Assembly: GCA_003218615.1 (NCBI GenBank)
Contig: QHOD01000183.1
Coordinates: 1 to 5,527 of the forward strand
Direction of reading: 5' to 3'
Origin: Verrucomicrobiota bacterium
Lineage (GTDB): Bacteria > Verrucomicrobiota > Verrucomicrobiia > Chthoniobacterales > UBA10450
DNA: 5,527 nucleotides
Shown: piece by piece, positions 1 through 5,527 of the stretch
Layout of the letters: every line of letters starts with the position of its first letter
Position numbering within the stretch: position 1 is the first letter of the stretch
Translations under genes and position numbers: made by a program
The notes under the pieces: generated by a model
Told to the model about the DNA's origin: nothing
Seen by the model: the letters and a program-made list of their open reading frames with translations, nothing else
Databases searched by the model: none

Positions 1-563
1 AGCAAAATCCCGCCTGATTGCGCGCGAATGAAGTGAACCATCGCCTCGGGATTCGTCAGGAGTTCGGGTTCTGCGAGGTACGCACGGTGCCCCAAATACG
101 CCAGGATGCTGCAGGAAATCGCCGAGCCCAGGATTGTAACCAGACTAAAAACAGCAAAATTCATCCGAACGATCCCGGCCGGGATGGAAATGAGATGACG
201 GACGACTGGCAAAACCCTCGCAAAAAAGACTCCGCCGGCTTCATAGCGATTGAGCCAGTTTTCTGCGTGTTCGAGCTTGTTCGGAGTAAGTAAGATGAAG
301 CGGCCAAATCGTAATACCAGCGGCCGCCCGATCCATCGCGAAATCCAATACATGAAAGCTGCGCCAAGGTACGCGCCAAGTGTTCCCGCCAGGATCACGC
401 CGACAGGATTGAGCTTGCCTTGCGCGGCCAGGAATGCCGCCGGTGGAAGCACCGCTTCGGCAGGTACAGGTAACGGCGTGCTTCCCATCGCCATCAATAT
501 GATAATGCCGACGTAGCCGCCGCTTAGCACCCAGCCAAACCAAATTTCCAAAAGATGATGCAT
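1..563 (-). CDS. DedA/SNARE-associated family inner-membrane protein, C-terminus beyond window
   Basis: The frame is open from an ATG at 563-561 to the window edge, giving 187 residues of a family usually about 200-220 long, so only the end is missing. Seen: an N-terminal hydrophobic stretch (residues 12-27), then the DedA-type segment with PVPAE at 32-36 leading into LPPAAFLAAQG (39-49). A glycine-rich re-entrant/TM region follows (58-80), then the family hallmark FFARVLPVVR (113-122) with SIPAG (126-130) and a further TM (136-156). Arginines 116 and 122 are six apart, like the essential arginine pair of E. coli YqjA as I recall it. Known for the family: DedA proteins are polytopic membrane proteins needed for membrane-potential homeostasis, and some (UptA) translocate undecaprenyl phosphate. 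The acidic residue often seen after the glycine in the following helix is alanine here (LGAA, 66-69). It is divergent from the exporter and separated from it by 100 bp. The family call is firm; the substrate is unknown. Confidence 0.88.
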   Translation of the reverse strand, partial: MHHLLEIWFGWVLSGGYVGIIILMAMGSTPLPVPAEAVLPPAAFLAAQGKLNPVGVILAGTLGAYLGAAFMYWISRWIGRPLVLRFGRFILLTPNKLEHAENWLNRYEAGGVFFARVLPVVRHLISIPAGIVRMNFAVFSLVTILGSAISCSILAYLGHRAYLAEPELLTNPEAMVHFIRAQSGGIL

Positions 564-564
564 G

Positions 565-600
565 TTGTCATTCCGAGCGAAGCCGAGGAATCTCTCGGCG
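565..600. repeat. Short dispersed-type hairpin repeat (ATTCC-GA-GCGAAGC-C-GA-GGAAT)
   Basis: Positions 570-574 (ATTCC) and 587-591 (GGAAT) are complementary. Between them lie tandem G-A mismatches (575-576 against 585-586), a one-base bulge (584) and GCGAAGC (577-583), a sequence known for forming an unusually stable DNA mini-hairpin. From memory, near-identical units starting TGTCATTCCGAGCGAAG are scattered through intergenic regions of many environmental bacterial genomes. The copy begins within a few bases of the DedA start codon. Only one copy is visible here, so its repeat status rests on recall. Confidence 0.55.
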
Positions 601-627
601 TCGATCTGTGATCAGTCCGCCGTAGTT

Positions 628-660
628 CAATCCAAATTTCGCAATCCGCAATCCCAAATT
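628..660. repeat. Degenerate 7-bp repeat (CAATCCN) in the exporter leader
   Basis: CAATCC occurs at 628, 642 and 649, i.e. offsets of 14 and 7, so the copies stay in one 7-bp register with one degenerate unit (635-641) between the first and second. The motif CCAAATT also occurs at 632 and again at 654. The block ends 3 bases before the exporter ATG and takes the place of any Shine-Dalgarno sequence. It resembles the simple repeats common in intergenic DNA of soil Verrucomicrobia, as I recall them. Confidence 0.5.
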
Positions 661-663
661 CAC

Positions 664-2289
664 ATGTCGATCTACCGGCGCGTTCTCCGTTATTACCGGC
701 CGTTCCTCGGGCAAACCATACTCGGACTATTTCTGTCGCTTATCGGCATCGGTCTGAACCTGCTCAAACCGTGGCCGTTTAAAATTATCGTGGACAACTT
801 CCTGCGCACAGGCTCGGCAATCCCCAGTAATTGGCGCATTTGGGTTCCGCTACTTTGTCTCGCGCTCGTCGTGATCCAGTTTCTCTGGGGAATCATCAAC
901 TGGATCACAAATTATCTTTTCGTAAAAACTGGGCTGCAAGCGCTGCTCAAGTTGCGGACCGATCTCTACTCTTATCTGCAATCGCTCTCACTGAAATATC
1001 ACGACGCGCGGCGTTCGATGCGGCTGGACTGGCAATTGACATTGGTCTCACTGGCGATCGTTCCCTTAATCGTCGGTGCAATTTATCTTTTTGCGCATCG
1101 AATTCGTCGTGAATCCACATCCATTCAGGAACAGGAGAGCGCCGTCCTGGCGCAGGCGCAGGAAGGACTAAGCTCGATCCGAATGGTGCATGCGTTTGGA
1201 CGCGAGGAATTTGAAGTTCGCCAGTTTCATCAGCAAGCCCGCCAAAGTTTTCAAGCCAATCTGCGACTGACACTAACAAATGTGAACAGCGCGCTCGTCA
1301 TTAGCACGTTGATGGTAGTCGGCACTGCGGCGATGTATTACATCGGCACACTGCATGTTCTCGCCGGCACGCTCACACTGGGGTCACTTCTTGTCTTCAG
1401 CGCATATTTGCTGATGCTTTATCAACCGCTCGAGTCGCTTACTTACACGACGTGGGCGATGGAAGGCGCCACCTCCGGCGCGAAACGCTGTTTCGAGGTC
1501 CTGGATCGACAAGATGATGTGGTTGATTCACCGAGTGCGATTGCAATTTCATCTGCCAAAGGCGCAATTGCATTCAGCGCGGTGAGTTTTGGTTATGCGG
1601 AAGATCGACCTGTGTTGCGCGATATCGATCTTCGGATCGATCCGAATCAGATCGTCGGACTCGTCGGCGGCACAGGCGCAGGGAAAAGCACATTGCTCAG
1701 TTTGGTGCCGCGATTTTACGATCCTACCACAGGCTCGATCACACTTGATGGCCGGGATCTGCGCGAAATTACGAAAAAAACTTTGCGAGCGCAGATTGCG
1801 CTCGTCTTACAAGATACGCTGCTTTTCTCAACCACCGTGCGAGAGAACATCGCCTACGGCAGGCCGGATGCGACGGAAGAAGAGATTGTCGAGGCAGCGC
1901 GCCGGGCGCAAGCCGACGATTTCATTCAGCAATTGCCGAATGGTTATGCGAGCCTGGTTGGCGAGCGGGGCGGGCATTTGAGCGTTGGGCAACGGCAGCG
2001 CATCGGAATTGCGCGGGCATTTTTGAAAAACGCGCCGGTTTTATTGCTCGACGAACCCACTTCAGCGCTCGACCCAGCAACAGAGTCGGCAATTATGGAA
2101 ACGATTAAGGAATTGATGTGCGGCCGAACGGCATTGATCGCGACGCATCGCCTGGCGACCATTCACGGCCTGGATCAGATAATCGTGCTCGAACACGGAC
2201 ATATCGTCGAACAAGGTCGCGGTCCTGAATTGATCGCGCGGCGCGGCATTTACGCGAAGCTTTACAGCTCAGGAAAATTTCCGTCGTGA
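664..2289 (+). CDS. ABC exporter half-transporter (TMD-NBD fusion, MsbA/lipid-exporter type) with an apparent internal deletion
   Basis: The protein is 541 residues from the ATG at 664. I chose this start because MSIYRRVLRYYRPF is a typical exporter N-terminus, and the upstream in-frame extension from 562 is read from repeat DNA. Membrane half: TM1 (about 16-34), TM2 (59-86), TM4 (127-146), TM5 (210-230), TM6 (235-257). ATPase half: Walker A GGTGAGKS (335-342), Q-loop Q383, signature LSVGQ (439-443, valine for the usual glycine), Walker B LLLDE (460-464), H-loop H495. It would work as a dimer in the inner membrane, driving ATP-dependent export, likely of a lipid, glycolipid or peptide. Odd: YHDARRS (112-118) runs straight into MRLDW (119-123). 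In MsbA-type proteins about 43 residues lie between the equivalents of S118 and W123; here there are four. Coupling loop 1 and TM3 are thus missing, leaving five TMs. The ATPase looks intact; transport function is doubtful. Confidence 0.9.
   Translation: MSIYRRVLRYYRPFLGQTILGLFLSLIGIGLNLLKPWPFKIIVDNFLRTGSAIPSNWRIWVPLLCLALVVIQFLWGIINWITNYLFVKTGLQALLKLRTDLYSYLQSLSLKYHDARRSMRLDWQLTLVSLAIVPLIVGAIYLFAHRIRRESTSIQEQESAVLAQAQEGLSSIRMVHAFGREEFEVRQFHQQARQSFQANLRLTLTNVNSALVISTLMVVGTAAMYYIGTLHVLAGTLTLGSLLVFSAYLLMLYQPLESLTYTTWAMEGATSGAKRCFEVLDRQDDVVDSPSAIAISSAKGAIAFSAVSFGYAEDRPVLRDIDLRIDPNQIVGLVGGTGAGKSTLLSLVPRFYDPTTGSITLDGRDLREITKKTLRAQIALVLQDTLLFSTTVRENIAYGRPDATEEEIVEAARRAQADDFIQQLPNGYASLVGERGGHLSVGQRQRIGIARAFLKNAPVLLLDEPTSALDPATESAIMETIKELMCGRTALIATHRLATIHGLDQIIVLEHGHIVEQGRGPELIARRGIYAKLYSSGKFPS
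2271..2274 (+). promoter_or_regulatory. Possible ribosome binding site for the acyltransferase
   Basis: AGGA sits 11 nt before the GTG start at 2286, inside the last codons of the exporter. It is the only purine-rich Shine-Dalgarno-like match ahead of a start in this window. The spacing is longer than ideal, so reinitiation from the overlapping stop may matter more. Confidence 0.35.
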
Positions 2290-2870
2290 GCAACGTCAAA
2301 CAAGACCGACATGTGGAAGGCGACTGGTGGCCGCATCCGATCCCAGCGAATGTCGAGTTTGGAGAGGGTTTCTATTGTGAAACCGCGCAAATTTTCCGGC
2401 ATCTTCGCAGTAAAAAATCCGGCGCAGCCGTGTTCGGCAATCACGTTTCCTGTTACGCCGGCTGTTCATTTTCAATTGGAAAGAACGGTCAATGCAGAGT
2501 TGGCGATTTTACTCTGCTGAACGGCGCACTCGTCATGGCGGAAGAAAAAATCGAGATCGGATCGCACTGCCTCGTTTCATGGAACGTCGGCATTGCCGAT
2601 TCTGACTTTCATCCTCTCGAACCCGCGCAACGTCTGATCGACGCGCAAGCTCTCGCACCCTATTTCAAGAATCGTCCACCGCGTCCGAAGTTAAAGACGG
2701 CCCCGGTGAAAATCGGAGACAATGTTTGGATTGGAATGAATGCGGTAATCCTGAAAGGCGTAGTCATCGGGGAAAACTCGGTCGTCGCGGCTGGATCTGT
2801 TGTTACAAAAAGTGTACCGCCAAACGCCGTGGTGGCGGGAAATCCAGCGGTAGTGGTGAGACAAATCTAA
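2286..2870 (+). CDS. Hexapeptide-repeat (left-handed beta-helix) acyltransferase, WbbJ/maltose-acetyltransferase-like
   Basis: The protein has 194 residues and starts at GTG 2286, which overlaps the exporter stop in a GTGA junction and indicates translational coupling. Seen: repeated hexapeptide steps with I/V/L at every sixth position in two blocks. The first covers about 49-103 (GNHVSC, GKNGQC, GDFTLL, GSHCLV); the second covers 141-192 (VKIGDNVWIG, VVIGENSVVAAGSVV). The loop DSDFHP (105-110) carries H109, the likely catalytic histidine of this fold, and a proline- and lysine-rich insertion (125-140) forms the usual excursion loop. The C-terminal VPPNAVVAGNPA (177-188) is the classic end of the family. 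Known: these trimeric cytoplasmic enzymes move acetyl or other acyl groups from CoA donors to sugar or amino-sugar hydroxyl or amino groups. The neighbouring exporter and glycosyltransferase suggest it decorates a surface glycan or glycolipid. The acceptor is unknown. Confidence 0.88.
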   Translation: MSNVKQDRHVEGDWWPHPIPANVEFGEGFYCETAQIFRHLRSKKSGAAVFGNHVSCYAGCSFSIGKNGQCRVGDFTLLNGALVMAEEKIEIGSHCLVSWNVGIADSDFHPLEPAQRLIDAQALAPYFKNRPPRPKLKTAPVKIGDNVWIGMNAVILKGVVIGENSVVAAGSVVTKSVPPNAVVAGNPAVVVRQI

Positions 2871-2872
2871 GT

Positions 2873-2955
2873 ACCACCAAGATCACGAAGCGCGCGAAGA
2901 TGGAATTTGATGACTTGTCTCTGTAATTCTTCGTGACCTTCGTGCTCTTCGTGGT
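2873..2955. repeat. Inverted pair of 3x9-bp CTTCGTGNN repeats
   Basis: The right arm (2929-2955) is three tandem 9-mers: CTTCGTGAC, CTTCGTGCT, CTTCGTGGT. The left arm (2873-2899) is the same array inverted and more degraded; its reverse complement reads CTTCGCGCG, CTTCGTGAT, CTTGGTGGT. Arms match at 22 of 27 positions around a 29-nt spacer (2900-2928). The right arm ends 6 nt before the glycosyltransferase ATG. From memory, CTTCGTG-type tandem arrays are frequent between genes in Verrucomicrobia and Planctomycetes. The transcript could fold into a long imperfect stem. No T-run follows, so it is not a standard terminator. Confidence 0.7.
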
Positions 2956-2961
2956 TTCGAA

Positions 2962-4134
2962 ATGAGACGCAAGAAAATTGTCGTGATGGGCTTCATGGGC
3001 TCGATGCCCATTGCGGGCGTAATCTGGCAGCACATCCATTACGTCGTCGGGCTGCAAAGGCTCGGCCATGACGTGTATTACATCGAAGACTCTGCGCGGC
3101 TTCCTTACAATCCGGAGACGTTCGAAGTAAACAATGAGTTCGATTATGCTGGGCATTTGCTTGATCAACTGAGTCGTGAATTCGGATTCAGGAATCGCTG
3201 GGCATTTTGCGCGCGTTATCTGCCGAAAAATCCAACAGCCGGCCTGCCGCTGAAAAAAATTCGGGAGCTCTATCGAGATGCCGATGCGATCCTGAACATT
3301 TGCGGCACGCAGGAATTCAACGAGGACCTGCTCGTTTCCGATCGCATCCTTTACATCGAGAGCGATCCCGGTGTTGAACAAATCAAGATCGACAAAGGCG
3401 TAAGATCGACAATTGATTATCTGCAGCGACATCGAACACTTTTCACATTTGGCGAAAACGTCGGCACAAAAAGTTTTCCTGTCCCGACTCACGGCTTTAA
3501 ATGGCTGCCGACACGTCAACCGGTAGTCACCGATCTTTGGAAAACACGCCGTCCTCCCTTGCGCACTGCCGTTTTCACGTCGGTGGCGAATTGGTCCACA
3601 AGCGGTTTGAAAGACATTACTTGGCGCGGCGACAAATATCTTTGGAGCAAGTCCCGCGAATTTTTACGTTTTGTCTCGGCACCAAAGAGGTCAGGAGAAA
3701 CGTTCGAACTCGCGACGAACATCGAGGACGCCAGGATACGCGCGAAATTTGTGCGCAATGGCTGGCGGCTGCACTGTCCGCGTCAACTGAGCGTCGATTA
3801 CAAGCTTTATCGCGATTACATCCATCGCTCCAGGGGCGAGTTCACAGTCGCCAAGGATCAATATGTTCGCCTAAACACGGGCTGGTTCAGCGACCGGACC
3901 GCGTGCTATCTCGCCGCTGGTCGTCCAGTCATAATTCAGGAAACCGGCTTCACCAGAAATTACGGTCGCAATGCAGGACTTCTCTCGTTCCGATCGCTGG
4001 ACGAAATCGTCGAGGCCGTGAAAACAATCAATGCCGACTATGCGAAACATTCCCGCGCCGCTCGCGCTCTAGCACGCGAATTTTTCGAAGCCGAGAACGT
4101 GGTTAAATCAATTCTCGACCGCACTGGAATTTGA
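2962..4134 (+). CDS. GT-B-like glycosyltransferase (group 1-related)
   Basis: The protein has 390 residues, with ATG 2962 as the first in-frame start after the repeat and no Shine-Dalgarno sequence. The N-terminal half opens with a Rossmann-type strand KIVVMGFMGSMPIAG (5-19), followed by a helix and GLQRLGHDVYYIED (30-43), the usual first beta-alpha-beta of GT-B enzymes working on nucleotide-sugars. The C-terminal half contains GEFTVAKDQYV (292-302) and then GWFSDRTACYLAAGRPVIIQ (307-326), with ETGF next. This matches the donor-binding region of group 1-like glycosyltransferases, with E293 a plausible donor-sugar contact. No signal peptide or membrane helix is evident, so it is probably cytoplasmic. 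It lies 91 bp after the acyltransferase on the same strand, suggesting a role in the same glycan or glycolipid pathway. Donor, acceptor and linkage cannot be inferred, and the N-terminal half is poorly conserved with well-known enzymes. Confidence 0.75.
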   Translation: MRRKKIVVMGFMGSMPIAGVIWQHIHYVVGLQRLGHDVYYIEDSARLPYNPETFEVNNEFDYAGHLLDQLSREFGFRNRWAFCARYLPKNPTAGLPLKKIRELYRDADAILNICGTQEFNEDLLVSDRILYIESDPGVEQIKIDKGVRSTIDYLQRHRTLFTFGENVGTKSFPVPTHGFKWLPTRQPVVTDLWKTRRPPLRTAVFTSVANWSTSGLKDITWRGDKYLWSKSREFLRFVSAPKRSGETFELATNIEDARIRAKFVRNGWRLHCPRQLSVDYKLYRDYIHRSRGEFTVAKDQYVRLNTGWFSDRTACYLAAGRPVIIQETGFTRNYGRNAGLLSFRSLDEIVEAVKTINADYAKHSRAARALAREFFEAENVVKSILDRTGI

Positions 4135-4270
4135 TTTTGCCGCTTTGTCGACCAGAGATGTTGAACGACAAGCGCATCAATCGTGTCAGTTGTGTCTGAA
4201 GGCCACTTGCGAATGCAAAATCCAATCTTGATTTTCTATCGCTTCGTTTGATTTTCCAGCCTTTCTGCCC
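4135..4270. other. Intergenic gap with repeated TTGATTTT octamers
   Basis: There is no gene in this 136-bp gap. TTGATTTTC occurs at 4228-4236 and 4248-4256, 20 bp apart, and TTGATTTTG at 4131-4139 overlaps the glycosyltransferase stop. I see no good sigma-70 pair, no hairpin with a T-run, and no Shine-Dalgarno sequence ahead of 4271. The protease promoter presumably lies here, but its position is not resolvable by eye. Confidence 0.3.
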
Positions 4271-5527
4271 ATGAAGCGTCTTCTTATTCTTGTTTGCATT
4301 GCTTGGCTGTTTGGATCCCCATCTTACGCCCAGCAAAACAACCCGGCGTCGTCTCCCGTCGAGCCGCAAGCGCCGCTACCGGCGGTTCCAGCGAAACCCA
4401 GTCCGCCCGTCCAAGCGGTCGTTCCCGTGCCAGTCCCTGTCGGGCCGCGGAAACCGAATGGGCCCGTTCAAAAAAGCCTCGTACGGGTCACAGCAACAGC
4501 GGTGGAACCGGATTACAAGGCACCATGGAACGCTGGTGGAATCCAGCGCGGCGTAGGCGCTGGATTCGTTATAAGTGGCAATCGCATTCTCACAAATGCA
4601 CATGTCGTCGCCAACAGCCGCTATCTGACGGTGGAACGTGAGGGCGATCCCAACAAATATCCGGCGACAGTGCAATTCGTGGCCAACGATTGCGATCTCG
4701 CGTTGATCACCGTGTCGGCTCCGGATTTTTTCAAGAACATGCTGCCGTTAAGATTCGGAGAAATTCCTGCGCTCGAATCGACCGTTTCGGCTTACGGTTA
4801 TCCAATCGGCGGCGAGCGGATGTCGGTGACGACTGGGATCGTGTCGCGGATTGATTTTCAGCTCTATACCCATTCGTCGATCGATCAGCACCTCACGATC
4901 CAGATCAGCGCGCAGATCAATCCCGGCAACAGCGGCGGACCGGTGATGCAAGACGGCAAGGTCGCCGGCGTTGCCTTTCAAGGTTATAGCGGCGACGTCG
5001 CCCAGGGTGTCGCCTATATGATTCCCACTCCGGTGATTAACCGATTTCTCAAGGATGTCAGCGATGGGCACTACGACAAATATGTCGATCTTGCGATCAG
5101 TTATTCGAAGCTGCAAAATCCTGCGCAGCGGAGATTTCTCGGATTAAAAGATGACGATCGCGGCGTGCTGGTGAGCACGGTAGTAGAGGCCGGGCCATCG
5201 GCCAGTGTTCTTCGACCCGGTGATGTTCTTCTCACCATCGATGGCCATCCTATTGCCAGTGATGGGAACGTTGAACTGGACGGCGAGCGCGCGGATTTTC
5301 AAGAAGTAGTAGAACGCAAATTCAAGGGCGACTCGGTCAAGCTCGACATCTGGCGCGACAAGCAGCCAACGACCGTGAAAATCGAGTTTTTGAAGACGGC
5401 GTGGCCCTACCTCGTGCAAGGACACAGCTACGATGTGCGTCCTCGTTATCTCCTTTACGGCGGCCTGCTTTTTCAGCCGCTGAATCTCGATTTGCTCGAA
5501 GCCTATCGGCCAACTGATCTGCGCCTC
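4271..5527 (+). CDS. Secreted trypsin-like serine protease with PDZ domain, Deg9/HtrA-like, C-terminus beyond window
   Basis: The frame is open from ATG 4271 to the window end (419 residues, no stop). Residues 1-20 are a signal peptide: KR, a hydrophobic core, then SYA before QQ. A proline-rich linker follows (about 25-65). The protease domain (about 69-260) has the complete triad: H111 in TNAHVV, D142 in NDCDLALI, S221 in GNSGGP. A PDZ domain (about 273-378) includes RGVLVS (297-302) and LRPGDVLLTIDG. From about 383, GHSYDVRPRYLLYGGLLFQPLN resembles the start of the second PDZ-like domain of Deg9-type proteases, which usually runs another hundred or so residues. Known: HtrA/Deg enzymes degrade misfolded proteins in the periplasm or cell envelope, and the Deg9 branch is best known from plants. 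The 136-bp gap suggests its own transcript, unrelated to the glycan genes. The protease call is very firm; the Deg9 branch assignment is from remembered motifs. Confidence 0.92.
   Translation, partial: MKRLLILVCIAWLFGSPSYAQQNNPASSPVEPQAPLPAVPAKPSPPVQAVVPVPVPVGPRKPNGPVQKSLVRVTATAVEPDYKAPWNAGGIQRGVGAGFVISGNRILTNAHVVANSRYLTVEREGDPNKYPATVQFVANDCDLALITVSAPDFFKNMLPLRFGEIPALESTVSAYGYPIGGERMSVTTGIVSRIDFQLYTHSSIDQHLTIQISAQINPGNSGGPVMQDGKVAGVAFQGYSGDVAQGVAYMIPTPVINRFLKDVSDGHYDKYVDLAISYSKLQNPAQRRFLGLKDDDRGVLVSTVVEAGPSASVLRPGDVLLTIDGHPIASDGNVELDGERADFQEVVERKFKGDSVKLDIWRDKQPTTVKIEFLKTAWPYLVQGHSYDVRPRYLLYGGLLFQPLNLDLLEAYRPTDLRL

Noticed and set aside
241..543. Minus-strand open frame (100 codons) within the DedA region
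   Set aside because: Different frame from the DedA protein, low-complexity Arg-rich translation. The real frame runs from 563 to the window edge.
562..663. N-terminal extension of the exporter from the ATG at 562
   Set aside because: The extra 34 residues are encoded by the hairpin repeat and CAATCC block, have no exporter-like character, and the ATG overlaps the DedA start codon on the other strand. The ATG at 664 gives a typical N-terminus.
2873..2955. Inverted repeat as a rho-independent terminator after the acyltransferase, or as a CRISPR remnant
   Set aside because: No T-run follows the right arm and the spacer is long for a terminator. The 9-bp units are contiguous with no spacers, unlike CRISPR repeats.
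2803..3519. Long minus-strand open frame (238 codons) across the repeat and the glycosyltransferase start
   Set aside because: It lies antisense to a recognisable glycosyltransferase, has no family motif, and contains a Thr-Lys-rich stretch that is just the 9-bp repeat being translated.
3501..4106. Plus-strand open frame (201 codons) inside the glycosyltransferase
   Set aside because: Arginine- and serine-rich out-of-frame shadow with no domain; the glycosyltransferase frame carries the conserved motifs.
4748..5116. Minus-strand open frame (122 codons) opposite the protease
   Set aside because: Antisense shadow of the protease catalytic domain, without recognisable motifs.

Overview
The window looks like chromosomal DNA from a Gram-negative soil or freshwater bacterium. 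It has moderate GC, compact genes, few Shine-Dalgarno sequences, and short low-complexity repeats in the gaps. The repeats (the ATTCCGAGCGAAGC hairpin type, CAATCC heptads and CTTCGTG nonamers) and the protein style suggest Verrucomicrobia (Chthoniobacterales-like) or a related environmental phylum. This is inference from memory of similar genomes; no single gene proves it.

Layout: (1) positions 1-563, minus strand, hold a DedA/SNARE-associated family membrane protein whose C-terminus lies outside the window. (2) A 100-bp divergent gap (564-663) is largely repeat-derived. (3) 664-2289, plus strand, is an ABC exporter half-transporter fused to its ATPase. About 40 residues (coupling loop 1 and TM3) appear to be missing in frame. 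(4) 2286-2870, plus, is a hexapeptide-repeat acyltransferase that overlaps the exporter stop by 4 nt. (5) 2871-2961 holds an inverted pair of 3x9-bp repeats. (6) 2962-4134, plus, is a GT-B-like glycosyltransferase. (7) 4135-4270 is a gap with no clear signal. (8) 4271-5527, plus, is a secreted trypsin-like serine protease with a PDZ domain, resembling the Deg9-type branch of HtrA/Deg proteases. It is cut by the window edge.

How the genes may work together: exporter, acyltransferase and glycosyltransferase form a plausible co-directional unit for making, decorating and exporting a cell-surface glycan or glycolipid. The divergent DedA protein could fit the same theme, because some DedA proteins recycle the polyprenyl-phosphate carrier, but the substrate cannot be read from the sequence. 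The protease is probably a separate envelope quality-control gene.

I found no CRISPR array, tRNA, rRNA, transposase or phage gene. The items most worth a second look are the exporter with the missing segment and the repeat elements that make up the leaders of two genes. I see no convincing evidence of a wholly new system.
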